A stretch of DNA of 49,070 nucleotides from positions 1-49,070 of the forward strand of contig PDQD01000051.1 of NCBI GenBank assembly GCA_002747695.1, in the 5' to 3' direction. This stretch comes from Flavobacteriia bacterium (lineage in GTDB: Bacteria; Bacteroidota; Bacteroidia; Flavobacteriales; Flavobacteriaceae). The notes under the pieces were generated by a model. That model was not told the origin of the DNA, made no database searches, and saw nothing but the letters and a program-made list of their open reading frames with translations. A program made the position numbers and the translations under genes. Positions 1 through 8,836 of the stretch are shown piece after piece (the stretch's first letter is position 1; each line of letters opens with the position of its first letter).

Positions 1-438
1 TGGACTTTTGATGAGTCCGTTATAGCTTTTTTTAATTATTACACAGATACTTTAATAATCAGTATGTTTGTCATCGGTGTTTATAACCCGTTTGGTTGTA
101 TTTTTGGAGGAGTTCAACCTTGTATTGGTTGTTTGTAGCATTAATGGAGCTACAAGTGGAATTCAGATGATATTCTTTTCCTTTTTTGGAATTGTTTTCA
201 ATCAGAACATTCGGGTGATAACAACTTTTGCTTTTTCACTGCGTTTAAATTTTTTCACTGTTTTGTAAAAACTTAATACTTGTTTTAAGGTTAATAATGA
301 TTTTAGTAGCCCGATGGATATTTAAGTAAAAGCCTGCTGCAAAACGTTAGAAATACCGATTGTCAGCTGTTGTTGGCGCGTTTGTCAGCAGACCTTTATA
401 TATGATAACCTAATCGAAAGTTATTTAAACAACTTTAA
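1..438. other. Gene-free left edge
   Basis: No convincing coding region is visible. A 66-codon open frame at 68-268 has no signal peptide, family motif or codon bias and is probably chance. The stretch is A+T rich and ends at the stop codon of the aminopeptidase gene on the minus strand. The neighbour to the left lies outside the window, so it cannot be told whether this is a 3' or a 5' flank. Confidence 0.5.
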
Positions 439-1833
439 TTATTCCACCAAAGTTTTTAAAAACTGGTATAAGAGTCTGACGCCAGATCCTGTACCGCCTT
501 TGGGATTGTAATTATCCGCTTTATCGAGATAGGCCGTACCGGCAATATCGAGATGGATATAAGGATAGGCTGTAAAATGCTCTAAAAATTTTCCGGCAGT
601 AATCATTCCGGCATTAGGTCCGCCCAGATTTTTAAGGTCGGCAATATCAGATTTGAGTTCCTCTTTCCATTCGTCCCAGAATGGTAACCTGAATACGCGG
701 TCATGTGTCGTCATACCGGCATCATAAAGGGATTTGAAATAAATGTCTTTGGCATTTCCCATGCTGACAGATGTCTTGGTACCCAATGCCCTTACGGCTG
801 CGCCGGTTAGCGTTGCGGCATCTATGACGAGTTCAGGTTTGTATTTATTGGCATAAGCCAGTGCATCGGCGAGAATCATACGGCCTTCGGCATCGGTGTT
901 GAGGACTTCTACGGTAGTACCGTCATACATGTGGATAACATCACCGGGCGTATAAGCTTCTTTGCCCGGACGGTTGTCTGTAGCCGGAATCAACCCGATG
1001 ACATGAACAGGTACTTTATTCCCGGCAAGTGCATCAATGGTTGCCGCCATACAAGCCGCACCTCCCATATCACTTTTCATGGTATCCATAAAATTGGTAG
1101 GTTTTAAACTCAAACCACCGGTGTCATAAACCACCCCTTTACCGACCAGAACAACAGGTTTGTCGTTTTTGGCATTTTTGGGTTTGTATTCTATGATCGT
1201 AAATGTAGGAGAGGTTTCAGAGCCTTTATTGACGGCGAGTAAACCACCCATTTTCAATGATTCAATTTTGTTCTTTTTGAAGACTTCTACATTGTACTTG
1301 CCTTTTTTGCCAAGTTTTTCAATGGCTTTAGCGAGTTGTACGGCATTGAGGTGGGATAAGGGTTCGTTGACCCGGTCTCTTGCCCAAAACACCGATTGAA
1401 TAAGGCGATTCATTTCTTTGAGTTTGGTTTTAGTAATATCACTGTGAACGTTGAGGGTTTTAAAACTGTATTGTTTGTCTTTAGCGTCTTTAAAATAGGG
1501 TAAAAACTGGTAGTTGGACAGGCTAAAGCCTTCTACAAAAGCAGCGGCTAATGTTTCGTCCTGACAGACCAGTGTAGCCGTTTTTTCTTTTTTAAGCTGT
1601 TCAAAAACCTTGTGTCCTATGACGCGTACAGGCTCCGCTTTGGCTTTGTCAGTGTTAAAAACAAAGATAAAGCCATGGGCTTTTCTCAGGAATTGAAGTT
1701 CTTTTTTATCCCAATCAGACTTAAAAAATGCGGCGTCTTCATCAGTGCAATACTGTTCGACGGTTTTGAAATCAGGGGTTAAGATGATCAGATGGGTTGA
1801 AGTATCCGGTGTTGTAACTTTAGGTGTGGTCAT
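439..1833 (-). CDS. pepA: Leucyl aminopeptidase (M17 family)
   Basis: Cytosolic metallo-aminopeptidase that removes N-terminal residues from peptides, using two metal ions. The 464-residue product has the short variable N-terminal domain and the conserved C-terminal catalytic domain. Metal and catalytic motifs are intact: GKGVVYDTGG at about 231-240 (Lys232, Asp237), MKSDMGGAA at about 252-260, and the family signature NTDAEGR at about 312-318 with its Asp, Glu and Arg. Length is slightly short of the usual 480-500 residues, the difference being in the N-terminal domain. It is a single gene, divergent from the CYTH gene across a 219-bp gap that holds an inverted repeat. The family is secure; the exact substrate preference is not readable from sequence. 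Confidence 0.95.
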   Translation of the reverse strand: MTTPKVTTPDTSTHLIILTPDFKTVEQYCTDEDAAFFKSDWDKKELQFLRKAHGFIFVFNTDKAKAEPVRVIGHKVFEQLKKEKTATLVCQDETLAAAFVEGFSLSNYQFLPYFKDAKDKQYSFKTLNVHSDITKTKLKEMNRLIQSVFWARDRVNEPLSHLNAVQLAKAIEKLGKKGKYNVEVFKKNKIESLKMGGLLAVNKGSETSPTFTIIEYKPKNAKNDKPVVLVGKGVVYDTGGLSLKPTNFMDTMKSDMGGAACMAATIDALAGNKVPVHVIGLIPATDNRPGKEAYTPGDVIHMYDGTTVEVLNTDAEGRMILADALAYANKYKPELVIDAATLTGAAVRALGTKTSVSMGNAKDIYFKSLYDAGMTTHDRVFRLPFWDEWKEELKSDIADLKNLGGPNAGMITAGKFLEHFTAYPYIHLDIAGTAYLDKADNYNPKGGTGSGVRLLYQFLKTLVE

Positions 1834-1914
1834 AATCGTGTTGATGTTTGAAATTTATTTTTGATAAAAGTATTAATATTTTTACTGGTGTTCTAATCAT
1901 TTCTGTAAAAATTT

Positions 1915-1965
1915 CTCTTGTACTTCGGGAAGACGTCTATTCATCAATAGTTTGCCGTACAAGAG
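1915..1965. repeat. Perfect 9-bp inverted repeat with nested hairpin
   Basis: CTCTTGTAC at 1915-1923 is matched exactly by GTACAAGAG at 1957-1965. Inside the 33-nt spacer are the 8-bp palindrome AGACGTCT and a second small hairpin, CTATT-CATC-AATAG. The whole can fold as a stem with an inner stem-loop. It lies in the divergent gap between the aminopeptidase gene and the CYTH gene, so it could be an operator or part of a structured leader. No T-tract follows, so it is not a simple terminator. Confidence 0.55.
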
Positions 1966-2026
1966 CTTACAATTGTACAAACGCTATCCTGCTCTCAAAA
2001 GTATGGGAACGTTAGATTCAATTGTT

Positions 2027-2034
2027 TATTTTTG
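2027..2034 (+). promoter_or_regulatory. Bacteroidetes -7 element before the CYTH gene
   Basis: TATTTTTG is an exact match to the Bacteroidetes -7 consensus TAnnTTTG. It lies 18 bp before the chosen ATG at 2053, which implies a very short leader. No good TTG -33 element is seen at the usual spacing. Confidence 0.4.
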
Positions 2035-2052
2035 ACCCTAAAATTTATACAT

Positions 2053-2529
2053 ATGCCTGTAGAAATAGAACGTAAATTCTTAGTCCGGGGTGATTTTAGA
2101 CCATTTGTTATTAGACAACATGAGATTAAACAAGGGTTTTTGTCCACAGTCCCCGAGCGAACTGTAAGGGTGAGAATTGCAGATGACAAAGCTTTTATAA
2201 CAGTCAAAGGACTGTCCAATAAAGCCGGGACACACCGTATGGAATGGGAGCAAGAGATTAATTACAAGGATGCCGAAACACTTTTGACGCTTTGTGAACC
2301 TTTTCCGATCTCAAAAACCCGTTATATCGTTCCGGTTTCGGAGGATTTGTTTTTTGAGGTGGATGAATTTCACGCGCACAACAAAGGTTTAGTAATCGCT
2401 GAAATAGAGCTGCCCAATGCTGACACCCCATTTGACAAACCGGATTGGTTAGGCGAAGAAGTGACCGGTGATGTTCGGTATTATAATTCTAATTTGGCCA
2501 GGAAGCCTTTTACGACTTTTGAGGGATAA
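2053..2529 (+). CDS. CYTH domain protein (ThTPase/adenylate cyclase-like fold)
   Basis: 158-residue cytosolic protein starting MPVEIERKFLV, the hallmark EIERKFL motif at the start of CYTH enzymes, a superfamily of triphosphate-binding phosphohydrolases and cyclases. Alternating basic and acidic residues (RTVRVRI, ITVKG, EVDEF, IAEIEL) are the strands of the triphosphate tunnel. Bacterial members of this length mostly hydrolyse inorganic triphosphate or thiamine triphosphate; the actual substrate is not decided here. The ATG at 2053 is preferred over an in-frame TTG at 2032 because EIERK normally begins within five residues of the start, and because the -7 element overlaps the TTG. Confidence 0.88.
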   Translation: MPVEIERKFLVRGDFRPFVIRQHEIKQGFLSTVPERTVRVRIADDKAFITVKGLSNKAGTHRMEWEQEINYKDAETLLTLCEPFPISKTRYIVPVSEDLFFEVDEFHAHNKGLVIAEIELPNADTPFDKPDWLGEEVTGDVRYYNSNLARKPFTTFEG

Positions 2530-2573
2530 TGCAACAGGAAGATAGACAGGTATTATAGAAATAAATTTCCGCT

Positions 2574-2879
2574 TTACACTACAAATTCATTTAAGATGTC
2601 AATCAGTGCTTGGGCGTCCATGGAGCCACTTTGTCGCCAGAGCATTTCGTTATTTTTATAGACGATATAGGTAGGACTGGTTTTGATGCGTAGAGCTTTG
2701 ACCAACTCGGCATTTTTTCCAATATCAATTTTGACGACTCTGGCTTTGCCCATAAATGTAGTAGCTACATCTTTAAGCGTATTCATAACCTTTGATTCTA
2801 TATCCTCTTGAGCAGTAAAGTGGTAGAAATCAATGAGAACGGGGATGTCAGAACCAATAATGTCACCAAATTTTGACAT
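2574..2879 (-). CDS. Thioredoxin-fold protein lacking the CxxC active site
   Basis: 101-residue thioredoxin-sized protein. The fold markers are present: PVLIDFY strand at about 13-19, VVKIDIGKN strand at 48-56, the cis-proline loop KTSPTYIVY at 66-74 and the closing WRQSGSMDA region. Where thioredoxin has WCGPC, this protein reads HFTAQ at about 20-24, and it contains no cysteine at all, so it cannot do disulfide exchange. It may be a binding or chaperone-type thioredoxin homologue. It converges on the CYTH gene with a 44-bp gap. Related short thioredoxin-like proteins with degenerate active sites are, to my knowledge, found in other flavobacteria, so this is probably not a sequencing artefact. 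Confidence 0.85.
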   Translation of the reverse strand: MSKFGDIIGSDIPVLIDFYHFTAQEDIESKVMNTLKDVATTFMGKARVVKIDIGKNAELVKALRIKTSPTYIVYKNNEMLWRQSGSMDAQALIDILNEFVV

Positions 2880-2905
2880 AGATTAAGGACTTTGAATTGA
2901 TTATA

Positions 2906-2939
2906 CAAACCTACATAAAAAATCTAAATTATTTTTCAA
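2906..2939 (-). promoter_or_regulatory. Promoter of the thioredoxin-like gene
   Basis: On the minus strand TAGGTTTG (plus 2906-2913) matches TAnnTTTG, with a TTG -33 element (plus CAA at 2937-2939) 23 bp upstream. It lies about 27 bp before the start codon at 2879. Confidence 0.45.
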
Positions 2940-3035
2940 TCAACCCTTGAAACCTTTAATTATTCTTGTTTTTACAGGTATTTATTGGTATTTGTACATA
3001 TAAAACCCTATTTTTACCAACTAAATTTTAAAGTT

Positions 3036-3857
3036 ATGTCCATAACGTCCAAAAACGATTACAGGCGGGTCACAGTAAAAACCTTAGCCGAAATGAAAAA
3101 ACACAAGGTTAAAATTGCCATGCTAACAGGCTATGATTTTACTATGGCAAAAATCATTGATCATGCCGGTATAGACGTGATTCTGGTCGGGGATTCGGCA
3201 TCAAATGTTATGGCGGGTCATGAGACGACTTTACCCATTACACTGGATCAGATGATTTATCATGCCAGTTCGGTGATTAGAGGCGTTAAAAGAGCATTGG
3301 TTGTTGTCGATTTACCGTTTGGGTCTTACCAGGGTAATTCAAAGTCTGCACTTGATGCGGCGATTAGAATCATGAAAGAATCAGGGGCACACGCTGTCAA
3401 ACTGGAAGGCGGTGAAGAGATTAAAGAATCGATCAGCCGGGTTTTATCAGCCGGTATTCCTGTTATGGGACATCTCGGTTTGACTCCGCAATCCATTTAT
3501 AAATTTGGAACGTATTCAGTAAGAGCCAAGGAAAAAGACGAAGCCGACAAGTTAAAACAGGATGCCATATTACTTCAGGAATTGGGCTGTTTTGCTCTGG
3601 TATTGGAAAAAGTACCGGCAAAACTGGCTAAGGAAGTGGCAGAATCTTTGGAGATTCCTGTGATAGGTATTGGTGCCGGTGGTGGCGTGGATGGTCAGGT
3701 TTTGGTGACGCATGATATGCTGGGGATGACACATGAGTTCAGTCCGCGTTTTTTAAGGCGTTATCTCGATCTTTACGAAAGTATGAATCAAGCGTTCAGC
3801 CGCTATATTGAAGATGTGAAAAATGGGGACTTTCCCAATGAAGAGGAGCAGTACTAA
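3036..3857 (+). CDS. panB: 3-methyl-2-oxobutanoate hydroxymethyltransferase
   Basis: Makes ketopantoate from 2-oxoisovalerate and methylene-tetrahydrofolate, the first committed step of pantothenate and CoA synthesis. The 273-residue TIM-barrel protein has the family motifs MLTGYD (29-34), VGDS (51-54, metal-binding Asp53), [10 protein letters not shown] (89-98, metal-binding Asp92), AVKLEGG and [10 protein letters not shown], and IGIGAGG near the C-terminus. An open frame extends upstream to 2985, but family members begin with a short stretch before RVTV, so the ATG at 3036 is chosen. A possible promoter is TATTTTTA near 3010 with TTG about 21 bp upstream. The gene converges on a PLP decarboxylase that could supply beta-alanine for the same pathway. 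Confidence 0.96.
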   Translation: MSITSKNDYRRVTVKTLAEMKKHKVKIAMLTGYDFTMAKIIDHAGIDVILVGDSASNVMAGHETTLPITLDQMIYHASSVIRGVKRALVVVDLPFGSYQGNSKSALDAAIRIMKESGAHAVKLEGGEEIKESISRVLSAGIPVMGHLGLTPQSIYKFGTYSVRAKEKDEADKLKQDAILLQELGCFALVLEKVPAKLAKEVAESLEIPVIGIGAGGGVDGQVLVTHDMLGMTHEFSPRFLRRYLDLYESMNQAFSRYIEDVKNGDFPNEEEQY

Positions 3858-3925
3858 TGCACGCTCTGCATTTACAGAGGCAGGCAGGTGTTTGCCATAA
3901 CATTAGCTGAAAAACAACCTTGAGG

Positions 3926-5344
3926 TTATGAATCGGCGACCATTAAAATGCTTTTGGCACAGGTTTCAATGGTCTCTAAAATATGGTCAAGTTGAGCTTT
4001 AGTAAAATCCGGATCGAGCAGGACAACTCTCAGGTAAACCTTGTTGTTGAGATAGGCATAATTGAAAATAATATCTCCTTTTTTAAAGATTTCTTCTCTT
4101 ATTTTTATGTTTAAGTCATCAGTGTCTTTGTCATCGAGGCTATCAGCTTTGTAACGGAAACATACGATGACCGATTCAGGTGTTTGAAATAGTTCCATAT
4201 GCGGATTATTTTCAATGACACTACTGAAATATACTGCTTTTTGTCGTAGAGATTCTACATGGGCTTTAAAGCCGGCTTCTCCTTTGTATTTCAGACTTAA
4301 CCACAATTTTAACACTTCCGGTCTTCTACCACCCTGAAGTGATTTTTGCCCCAGATCATAAGTGTTATCATGGTCATGGAACAGATAATCTGCATTGACG
4401 GTAAAAGCTTCTTTGAGAAGTCCTTTGTCTCTGGTCAGGAATGAAGCCGTTGACAAGGGCATACTCATGACTTTATGGAAGTTCCAACTTACAGAATTGG
4501 CATGCTCTATACCTTTCAACCGGTGTTTTTCAAGGTCTGAAAACAACGACGCTCCTCCAAAACATGCATCTACATGATACCACATATTGTATTTTTTGGC
4601 TATGCTTGCCAAGGCTTCAAGATCATCAAATGAGCCGGAGGTTGTGGTGCCGGCAATACCGGTAAGCATAATGGGAATACGACCGTCAGCTATGGTTTTT
4701 TCAATGATGTCTTCTAAAGCATCAATGCGGATTTTGGCATTGACATCAGAGGGAATCTTGATTAAAGCATCAGTGCCAAAGCCTAAAAAATTAGCGCCTT
4801 TGACAAAGGAGTAATGGGCTTGGTCAGAGACAAAAATAGTAACCGGCGGATAGGCGTTGAGACCCAGAGTACGGGAATCCTTAAACTTGTATTCTCTGGC
4901 GAGGAACATAGCTTTCATATTAGACATGCTGCCACCGGAAGTAAAGACACCATCACCGGATCGTCCCCATACTTTTTTGGATAAAAAATCAATGGTTTCA
5001 TTCTCAATCAGGGTGAGAACCGGAGCCACTTCATAGGTGTACATAGACGTGTTGAGCAATGTTATCAAAACATCTGCGAGGTAGGCTATAGGTTGTGTTT
5101 TACCAAACATCTGATTCATAAAGTACGGATGATTGGTGTTGACACTTTGATCCATCAAAGTTTTGATGATGTTTAAAATCTCATTATCGGAAATCGATTG
5201 ATAAGGGATTTTAAAATCCAATGATTCTTTTAGGTCTTCGGGAGTTAGGTTTTTTCTTAGTGAAGTATGACCTTCGACCGTTGATGACACTTTTTTAGAA
5301 ATCTGATTGAATATGTATTGTAGCAAATCAGTATTTGTATCCAT
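3926..5344 (-). CDS. Group II PLP-dependent amino acid decarboxylase (GAD/CSAD-like)
   Basis: 472-residue cytosolic enzyme of the glutamate / cysteine-sulfinate / aspartate decarboxylase family. Visible motifs: HPYFMNQMFG at 72-81, phosphate-binding TSGGSMSN at 135-142, the His that stacks on PLP in AHYSF (His177), HVDACFGGA with Asp259, and the Schiff-base lysine in SWNFHK (Lys291). Most relatives have NPHK where this has NFHK. The substrate cannot be read directly; panB lies 68 bp away in convergent orientation, which suggests aspartate to beta-alanine (PanP-like) as one option. An open frame continues 56 codons upstream into the apbE 3' end, but homologous sequence begins at MDTNTD, so 5344 is taken as the start. 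It follows apbE after 100 bp and may be part of the maeB-apbE transcript. Confidence 0.88.
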   Translation of the reverse strand: MDTNTDLLQYIFNQISKKVSSTVEGHTSLRKNLTPEDLKESLDFKIPYQSISDNEILNIIKTLMDQSVNTNHPYFMNQMFGKTQPIAYLADVLITLLNTSMYTYEVAPVLTLIENETIDFLSKKVWGRSGDGVFTSGGSMSNMKAMFLAREYKFKDSRTLGLNAYPPVTIFVSDQAHYSFVKGANFLGFGTDALIKIPSDVNAKIRIDALEDIIEKTIADGRIPIMLTGIAGTTTSGSFDDLEALASIAKKYNMWYHVDACFGGASLFSDLEKHRLKGIEHANSVSWNFHKVMSMPLSTASFLTRDKGLLKEAFTVNADYLFHDHDNTYDLGQKSLQGGRRPEVLKLWLSLKYKGEAGFKAHVESLRQKAVYFSSVIENNPHMELFQTPESVIVCFRYKADSLDDKDTDDLNIKIREEIFKKGDIIFNYAYLNNKVYLRVVLLDPDFTKAQLDHILETIETCAKSILMVADS

Positions 5345-5444
5345 GAGTTCTTGTCTTACCGCAAAATTATGTAAAAGTAGGTTTTTTAATTTAAATGGAA
5401 TAGTTGAAGAGATAAGATTTAGCTTTTTTTGCCTCAATTCCGGC

Positions 5445-6461
5445 TTAAATATCCGGTTTTTGGTCGAAAATTTGCAGTTCACCACTGTCGTTGACGTAGA
5501 TAAAATACACATTCAGTTCAGGGTGCTTGTTGGCAAAATCTACCGCTTTTTCAAAGCCCATAGCCATAAACGCTGTGGCATAAGCATCGGCAAGGGCGCA
5601 ACTTTCACGGGTTATAACGGTTGCACTCAAGAGGTTACTGGGGGTGTTTTTGCCGGTCAGCGGATTGATGGTGTGTACAAATTTATTGCCGTTTTCATCG
5701 ATCTTAAATTTTCTGTAATTGCCAGAAGTTGCCAACCCGTTGTGGTCTAAACTGACGATTTTTTGAATATTCTGCTCTGCTTTGATTTCGGGATTCTGTA
5801 TCCCTATTTGCCAGGATTGGCCATTGGGATTTTTACCCTGGGCATAGACTTCTCCACCAACTTCTATCATAAAATCATGGATTTGAGAAGCCCTTAAAAA
5901 ATCTTTGATGACATCTACAGAATAACCCTGGGCAATAGAGTTAAAATCAATATAGGTTTCAGGGTGTTCTTTAATGAGCCGGTTATTTGCCATCGCTAAT
6001 TGGTCAAGACCGGTATAGGTCATAAGTTCAGGTATAGACAGGTTTTTCAGATTTTCAGGCAATTCTTTGGATCCAAATCCATAGGCATTGACTAACAAAC
6101 CAACCGTGGGGTCAAAGTAGCCATTGGTTTCCCGGTACACTTGTTGTGACAGCTTGAAAACGTTGATAAAATGTGCGTCCGGTTGTACACCGGTTTCCCC
6201 ATTGTTAATTCTGGAAATAATAGATTGCGGCACATATGTGGACATGGATAAATCCATGACTTTAAATATACTGTCAATAGCAGGACTCAAGTCTTTACTT
6301 TCCGGTGATTTGTATTTGATGGAAAACGTAGTCCCTTGTGCCGAACCTTTCACATGCATATAATCATTGGTTACAGATTGGCAGGTGGTTACCGTCCAAC
6401 CTATGAAGAGACTAACAGCCCATAGCCGTACATTTTTTAAAACAGGCATGATTTGTTGCAT
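5445..6461 (-). CDS. apbE: FAD:protein FMN transferase
   Basis: Covalently attaches FMN from FAD to threonine or serine of target flavoproteins such as NqrC/RnfG-type subunits, outside the inner membrane. 338 residues with a hydrophobic N-terminal segment (about 11-26) ending in VTTC, a passable lipobox at Cys27. Family motifs follow in order: STY near the N-terminus, GYFDPTVG, NSIAQGYSVD, the flavin-binding VGGEVYAQGKNPNG, FVHTINPLTG, and the metal-binding ALADAYATAFMAMG. The ATG at 6461 lies 4 bp after the maeB stop codon, so the two are almost certainly co-transcribed. The open frame begins 45 bp earlier inside maeB, but that would encode a charged stretch before the signal peptide. The target flavoprotein is not in this window. 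Confidence 0.93.
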   Translation of the reverse strand: MQQIMPVLKNVRLWAVSLFIGWTVTTCQSVTNDYMHVKGSAQGTTFSIKYKSPESKDLSPAIDSIFKVMDLSMSTYVPQSIISRINNGETGVQPDAHFINVFKLSQQVYRETNGYFDPTVGLLVNAYGFGSKELPENLKNLSIPELMTYTGLDQLAMANNRLIKEHPETYIDFNSIAQGYSVDVIKDFLRASQIHDFMIEVGGEVYAQGKNPNGQSWQIGIQNPEIKAEQNIQKIVSLDHNGLATSGNYRKFKIDENGNKFVHTINPLTGKNTPSNLLSATVITRESCALADAYATAFMAMGFEKAVDFANKHPELNVYFIYVNDSGELQIFDQKPDI

Positions 6462-6465
6462 ATTT

Positions 6466-8751
6466 TTATTTTTTTCTTCTGTGTCTTTGAGCATCAACCA
6501 CGGCAATAGTTGTTATATTTACCATCTCATCTACATTGGCACCCAGCTGAACGATATGAACGGGTTTAGCCATACCCATCAAAATAGGTCCTACGGACTC
6601 GATGCCGTTTAGTTCTTTCATGATTTTATAGGTGATATTAGCCGATGATAATTGCGGGAATATCAAAGCGTTTACGTTTTTACCGGCTATTTTTGCAAAT
6701 GGAAAACGATCCTTCATCATGCTTTGGTTCAGAGCAAAGTCTGCTTGTATTTCACCGTCTATATTCAGTTCGGGATGATGCTTATGCATGTACTGTACCG
6801 CTTGACCCATTTTGGAAGACATCGGATGCGCTGAACTGCCAAAATTGGCATAAGACAACATGGCTATATTGGGTTTTATTCCAAACATTTGCATGGTTTC
6901 TGCTGTGAGTTTAATGATAGAAGTTAATACTTTTTCATCCGGATCGACATTTACGGCAGTGTCAGACAGGAATAGAGGGCCTCTGTCTGTGAGCATAAGG
7001 TTGGTCGCAGCAACTTTGGTGACGTCTTTACGTTTACCGACTATTTCAAGCATTGGTTTAACAACATTGGAGTAACTTCTGGTATAACCCGAGATTATGG
7101 CATCTGCATCACCTTCTACAACCATCATAGCTCCAAAGATGTTACGGCTTTTCATCCAGGACTCAGCATCATAGCGTTTAACGCCGAATCTCTGACGTTT
7201 TTCCCAAAATTTGAGTACATATTGATCCCTGCGTTTTTTATGTTTTTTGTCTTTGGGGTCGATGATCTGAATATCATTGGTCATGTCAAAGCTGATCTCT
7301 TCCATCAGTGCTTTAATTTTTCTTTCTCTACCCAGTAGTATAGGGAAAGCAATACCTTCGTCGTAAACTATTTGAGCGGCTTTCAATACATCCAAATATT
7401 CAGCTTCGGCAAAGACCACCCGTTGAGGATTACTTTTGGCTCTGTTGATAACCCGTTTCATATATTTACTACTACTACCCATGCGTCCTGCAAGTTGTTC
7501 GCGGTATTTTTCCCAATCTTTTATGGGTTCTTTGGCGACACCTGTATCCATAGCGGCTTTGGCTACAGCCATAGGTACAACTTCTATCAACCGCATATCA
7601 AAGGGCTTGGGAATGATATAATCCCTGCCAAATTCTAAGTGTGTTTCACCATAGGTAATATTGACCTGCTCAGGAACAGGTTCTTTAGTCAGATTGGCGA
7701 GAGCATGTACAGCAGCGAGTTTCATTTCCTCGTTGATGGTTGAGGCTTTGACGTCTAAGGCACCTCTGAATATATAAGGAAATCCTAAGACGTTGTTGAC
7801 CTGATTGGGGTAATCAGAACGTCCTGTTGCCATCAGAATATCGTCTCTTGTACGCATGGCAAGCTTGTATTCAATCTCAGGATTGGGATTTGCCAGAGCA
7901 AAGACAATAGGGTTTTTTGCCATTTTTTTAAGCATCTCAGGCTTTAGAATATCAGCTTTTGACAGCCCTAAAAACATATCGGCACCCTCTATGGCATCTT
8001 CAAGTGTGTGGTAGTCTGAATCTGTAGCAAATTCTTGTTTTTGAGGGCTTAAGTCTTCCCGGTCTTTTCTAATGACACCTTTGCTGTCAACCATGATGAT
8101 ATTTTCAGGTTTGACCCCTAATTTTTTATATAACCTGGAGCAGGATACTGCAGAAGCACCTGCACCGTTGACAACAACTCTGATGTCTTTCAGCTTTTTA
8201 CCCACAATTTCACTGGCATTGAGCAGACCGGCAGCAGAAATGATGGCCGTACCGTGTTGATCATCATGCATGACGGGGATGTCAAGTTCCTCTTTGAGAC
8301 GACGTTCTATTTCAAATGCTTCAGGTGCTTTGATGTCTTCCAGATTGATTCCGCCAAAAGTAGGTGCAATAGCCTTGACCGTTTCCACAAACTTATCCGG
8401 ATCTTTTTCGTCTAATTCTATGTCAAATACATCGATATCTGAAAAAATCTTAAACAACAAACCTTTACCTTCCATAACCGGCTTTCCGGCTAAAGCGCCG
8501 ATATCTCCCAGACCTAAAACTGCTGTCCCATTGGATATCACTGCCACCAGATTGCCTTTGGAGGTATATTTATAAGCATTGAGGGGGTCTTTTTCTATTT
8601 CTAAACAAGGCGCTGCCACACCCGGTGAGTAGGCTAAAGACAAATCTCTCTGAGAGGTGTGCTTTTTAGTGGGAATTACTGAAATTTTCCCGGGGTTTGG
8701 TTTGGCGTGATAGTTTAAGGCGTCTTTGTTTAGTTTTGATTTCGTTGACAT
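6466..8751 (-). CDS. maeB: NADP-dependent malic enzyme with C-terminal phosphotransacetylase-like domain
   Basis: Oxidative decarboxylation of malate to pyruvate with reduction of NADP. The 761-residue product has the long MaeB architecture: an N-terminal malic enzyme half with [12 protein letters not shown] (80-91), MHDDQHGTA (161-169) and the dinucleotide motif VVNGAGASA (193-201), then from about residue 430 a domain resembling phosphate acetyltransferase ([25 protein letters not shown]-type motifs). In known MaeB proteins that domain is regulatory, responding to acetyl-CoA, and is not thought to be catalytic. First gene of a likely maeB-apbE-(decarboxylase) transcript; apbE starts 4 bp downstream. 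Full length, with no sign of damage. Confidence 0.95.
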   Translation of the reverse strand: MSTKSKLNKDALNYHAKPNPGKISVIPTKKHTSQRDLSLAYSPGVAAPCLEIEKDPLNAYKYTSKGNLVAVISNGTAVLGLGDIGALAGKPVMEGKGLLFKIFSDIDVFDIELDEKDPDKFVETVKAIAPTFGGINLEDIKAPEAFEIERRLKEELDIPVMHDDQHGTAIISAAGLLNASEIVGKKLKDIRVVVNGAGASAVSCSRLYKKLGVKPENIIMVDSKGVIRKDREDLSPQKQEFATDSDYHTLEDAIEGADMFLGLSKADILKPEMLKKMAKNPIVFALANPNPEIEYKLAMRTRDDILMATGRSDYPNQVNNVLGFPYIFRGALDVKASTINEEMKLAAVHALANLTKEPVPEQVNITYGETHLEFGRDYIIPKPFDMRLIEVVPMAVAKAAMDTGVAKEPIKDWEKYREQLAGRMGSSSKYMKRVINRAKSNPQRVVFAEAEYLDVLKAAQIVYDEGIAFPILLGRERKIKALMEEISFDMTNDIQIIDPKDKKHKKRRDQYVLKFWEKRQRFGVKRYDAESWMKSRNIFGAMMVVEGDADAIISGYTRSYSNVVKPMLEIVGKRKDVTKVAATNLMLTDRGPLFLSDTAVNVDPDEKVLTSIIKLTAETMQMFGIKPNIAMLSYANFGSSAHPMSSKMGQAVQYMHKHHPELNIDGEIQADFALNQSMMKDRFPFAKIAGKNVNALIFPQLSSANITYKIMKELNGIESVGPILMGMAKPVHIVQLGANVDEMVNITTIAVVDAQRHRRKK

Positions 8752-8774
8752 AAAAATTTGATTTTAATAAAGTA

Positions 8775-8782
8775 CAAAGTTA
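8775..8782 (-). promoter_or_regulatory. -7 element before maeB
   Basis: On the minus strand TAACTTTG matches the Bacteroidetes -7 consensus exactly and lies 24 bp upstream of the maeB ATG. No clear -33 TTG was found at the usual distance. Confidence 0.4.
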
Positions 8783-8836
8783 AATTAATACCTATAAAGT
8801 CAGGGCTGATTAGAGTGAATTTGTTATCAATATTAA

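Noticed and set aside
68..268. 66-codon plus-strand frame at the left edge
   Set aside because: No family signal, no promoter or signal peptide, and the composition is that of A+T-rich non-coding DNA.
6092..6277. Short frames antisense or out of frame within apbE and other long genes
   Set aside because: They are shadows of well-supported genes on another frame.
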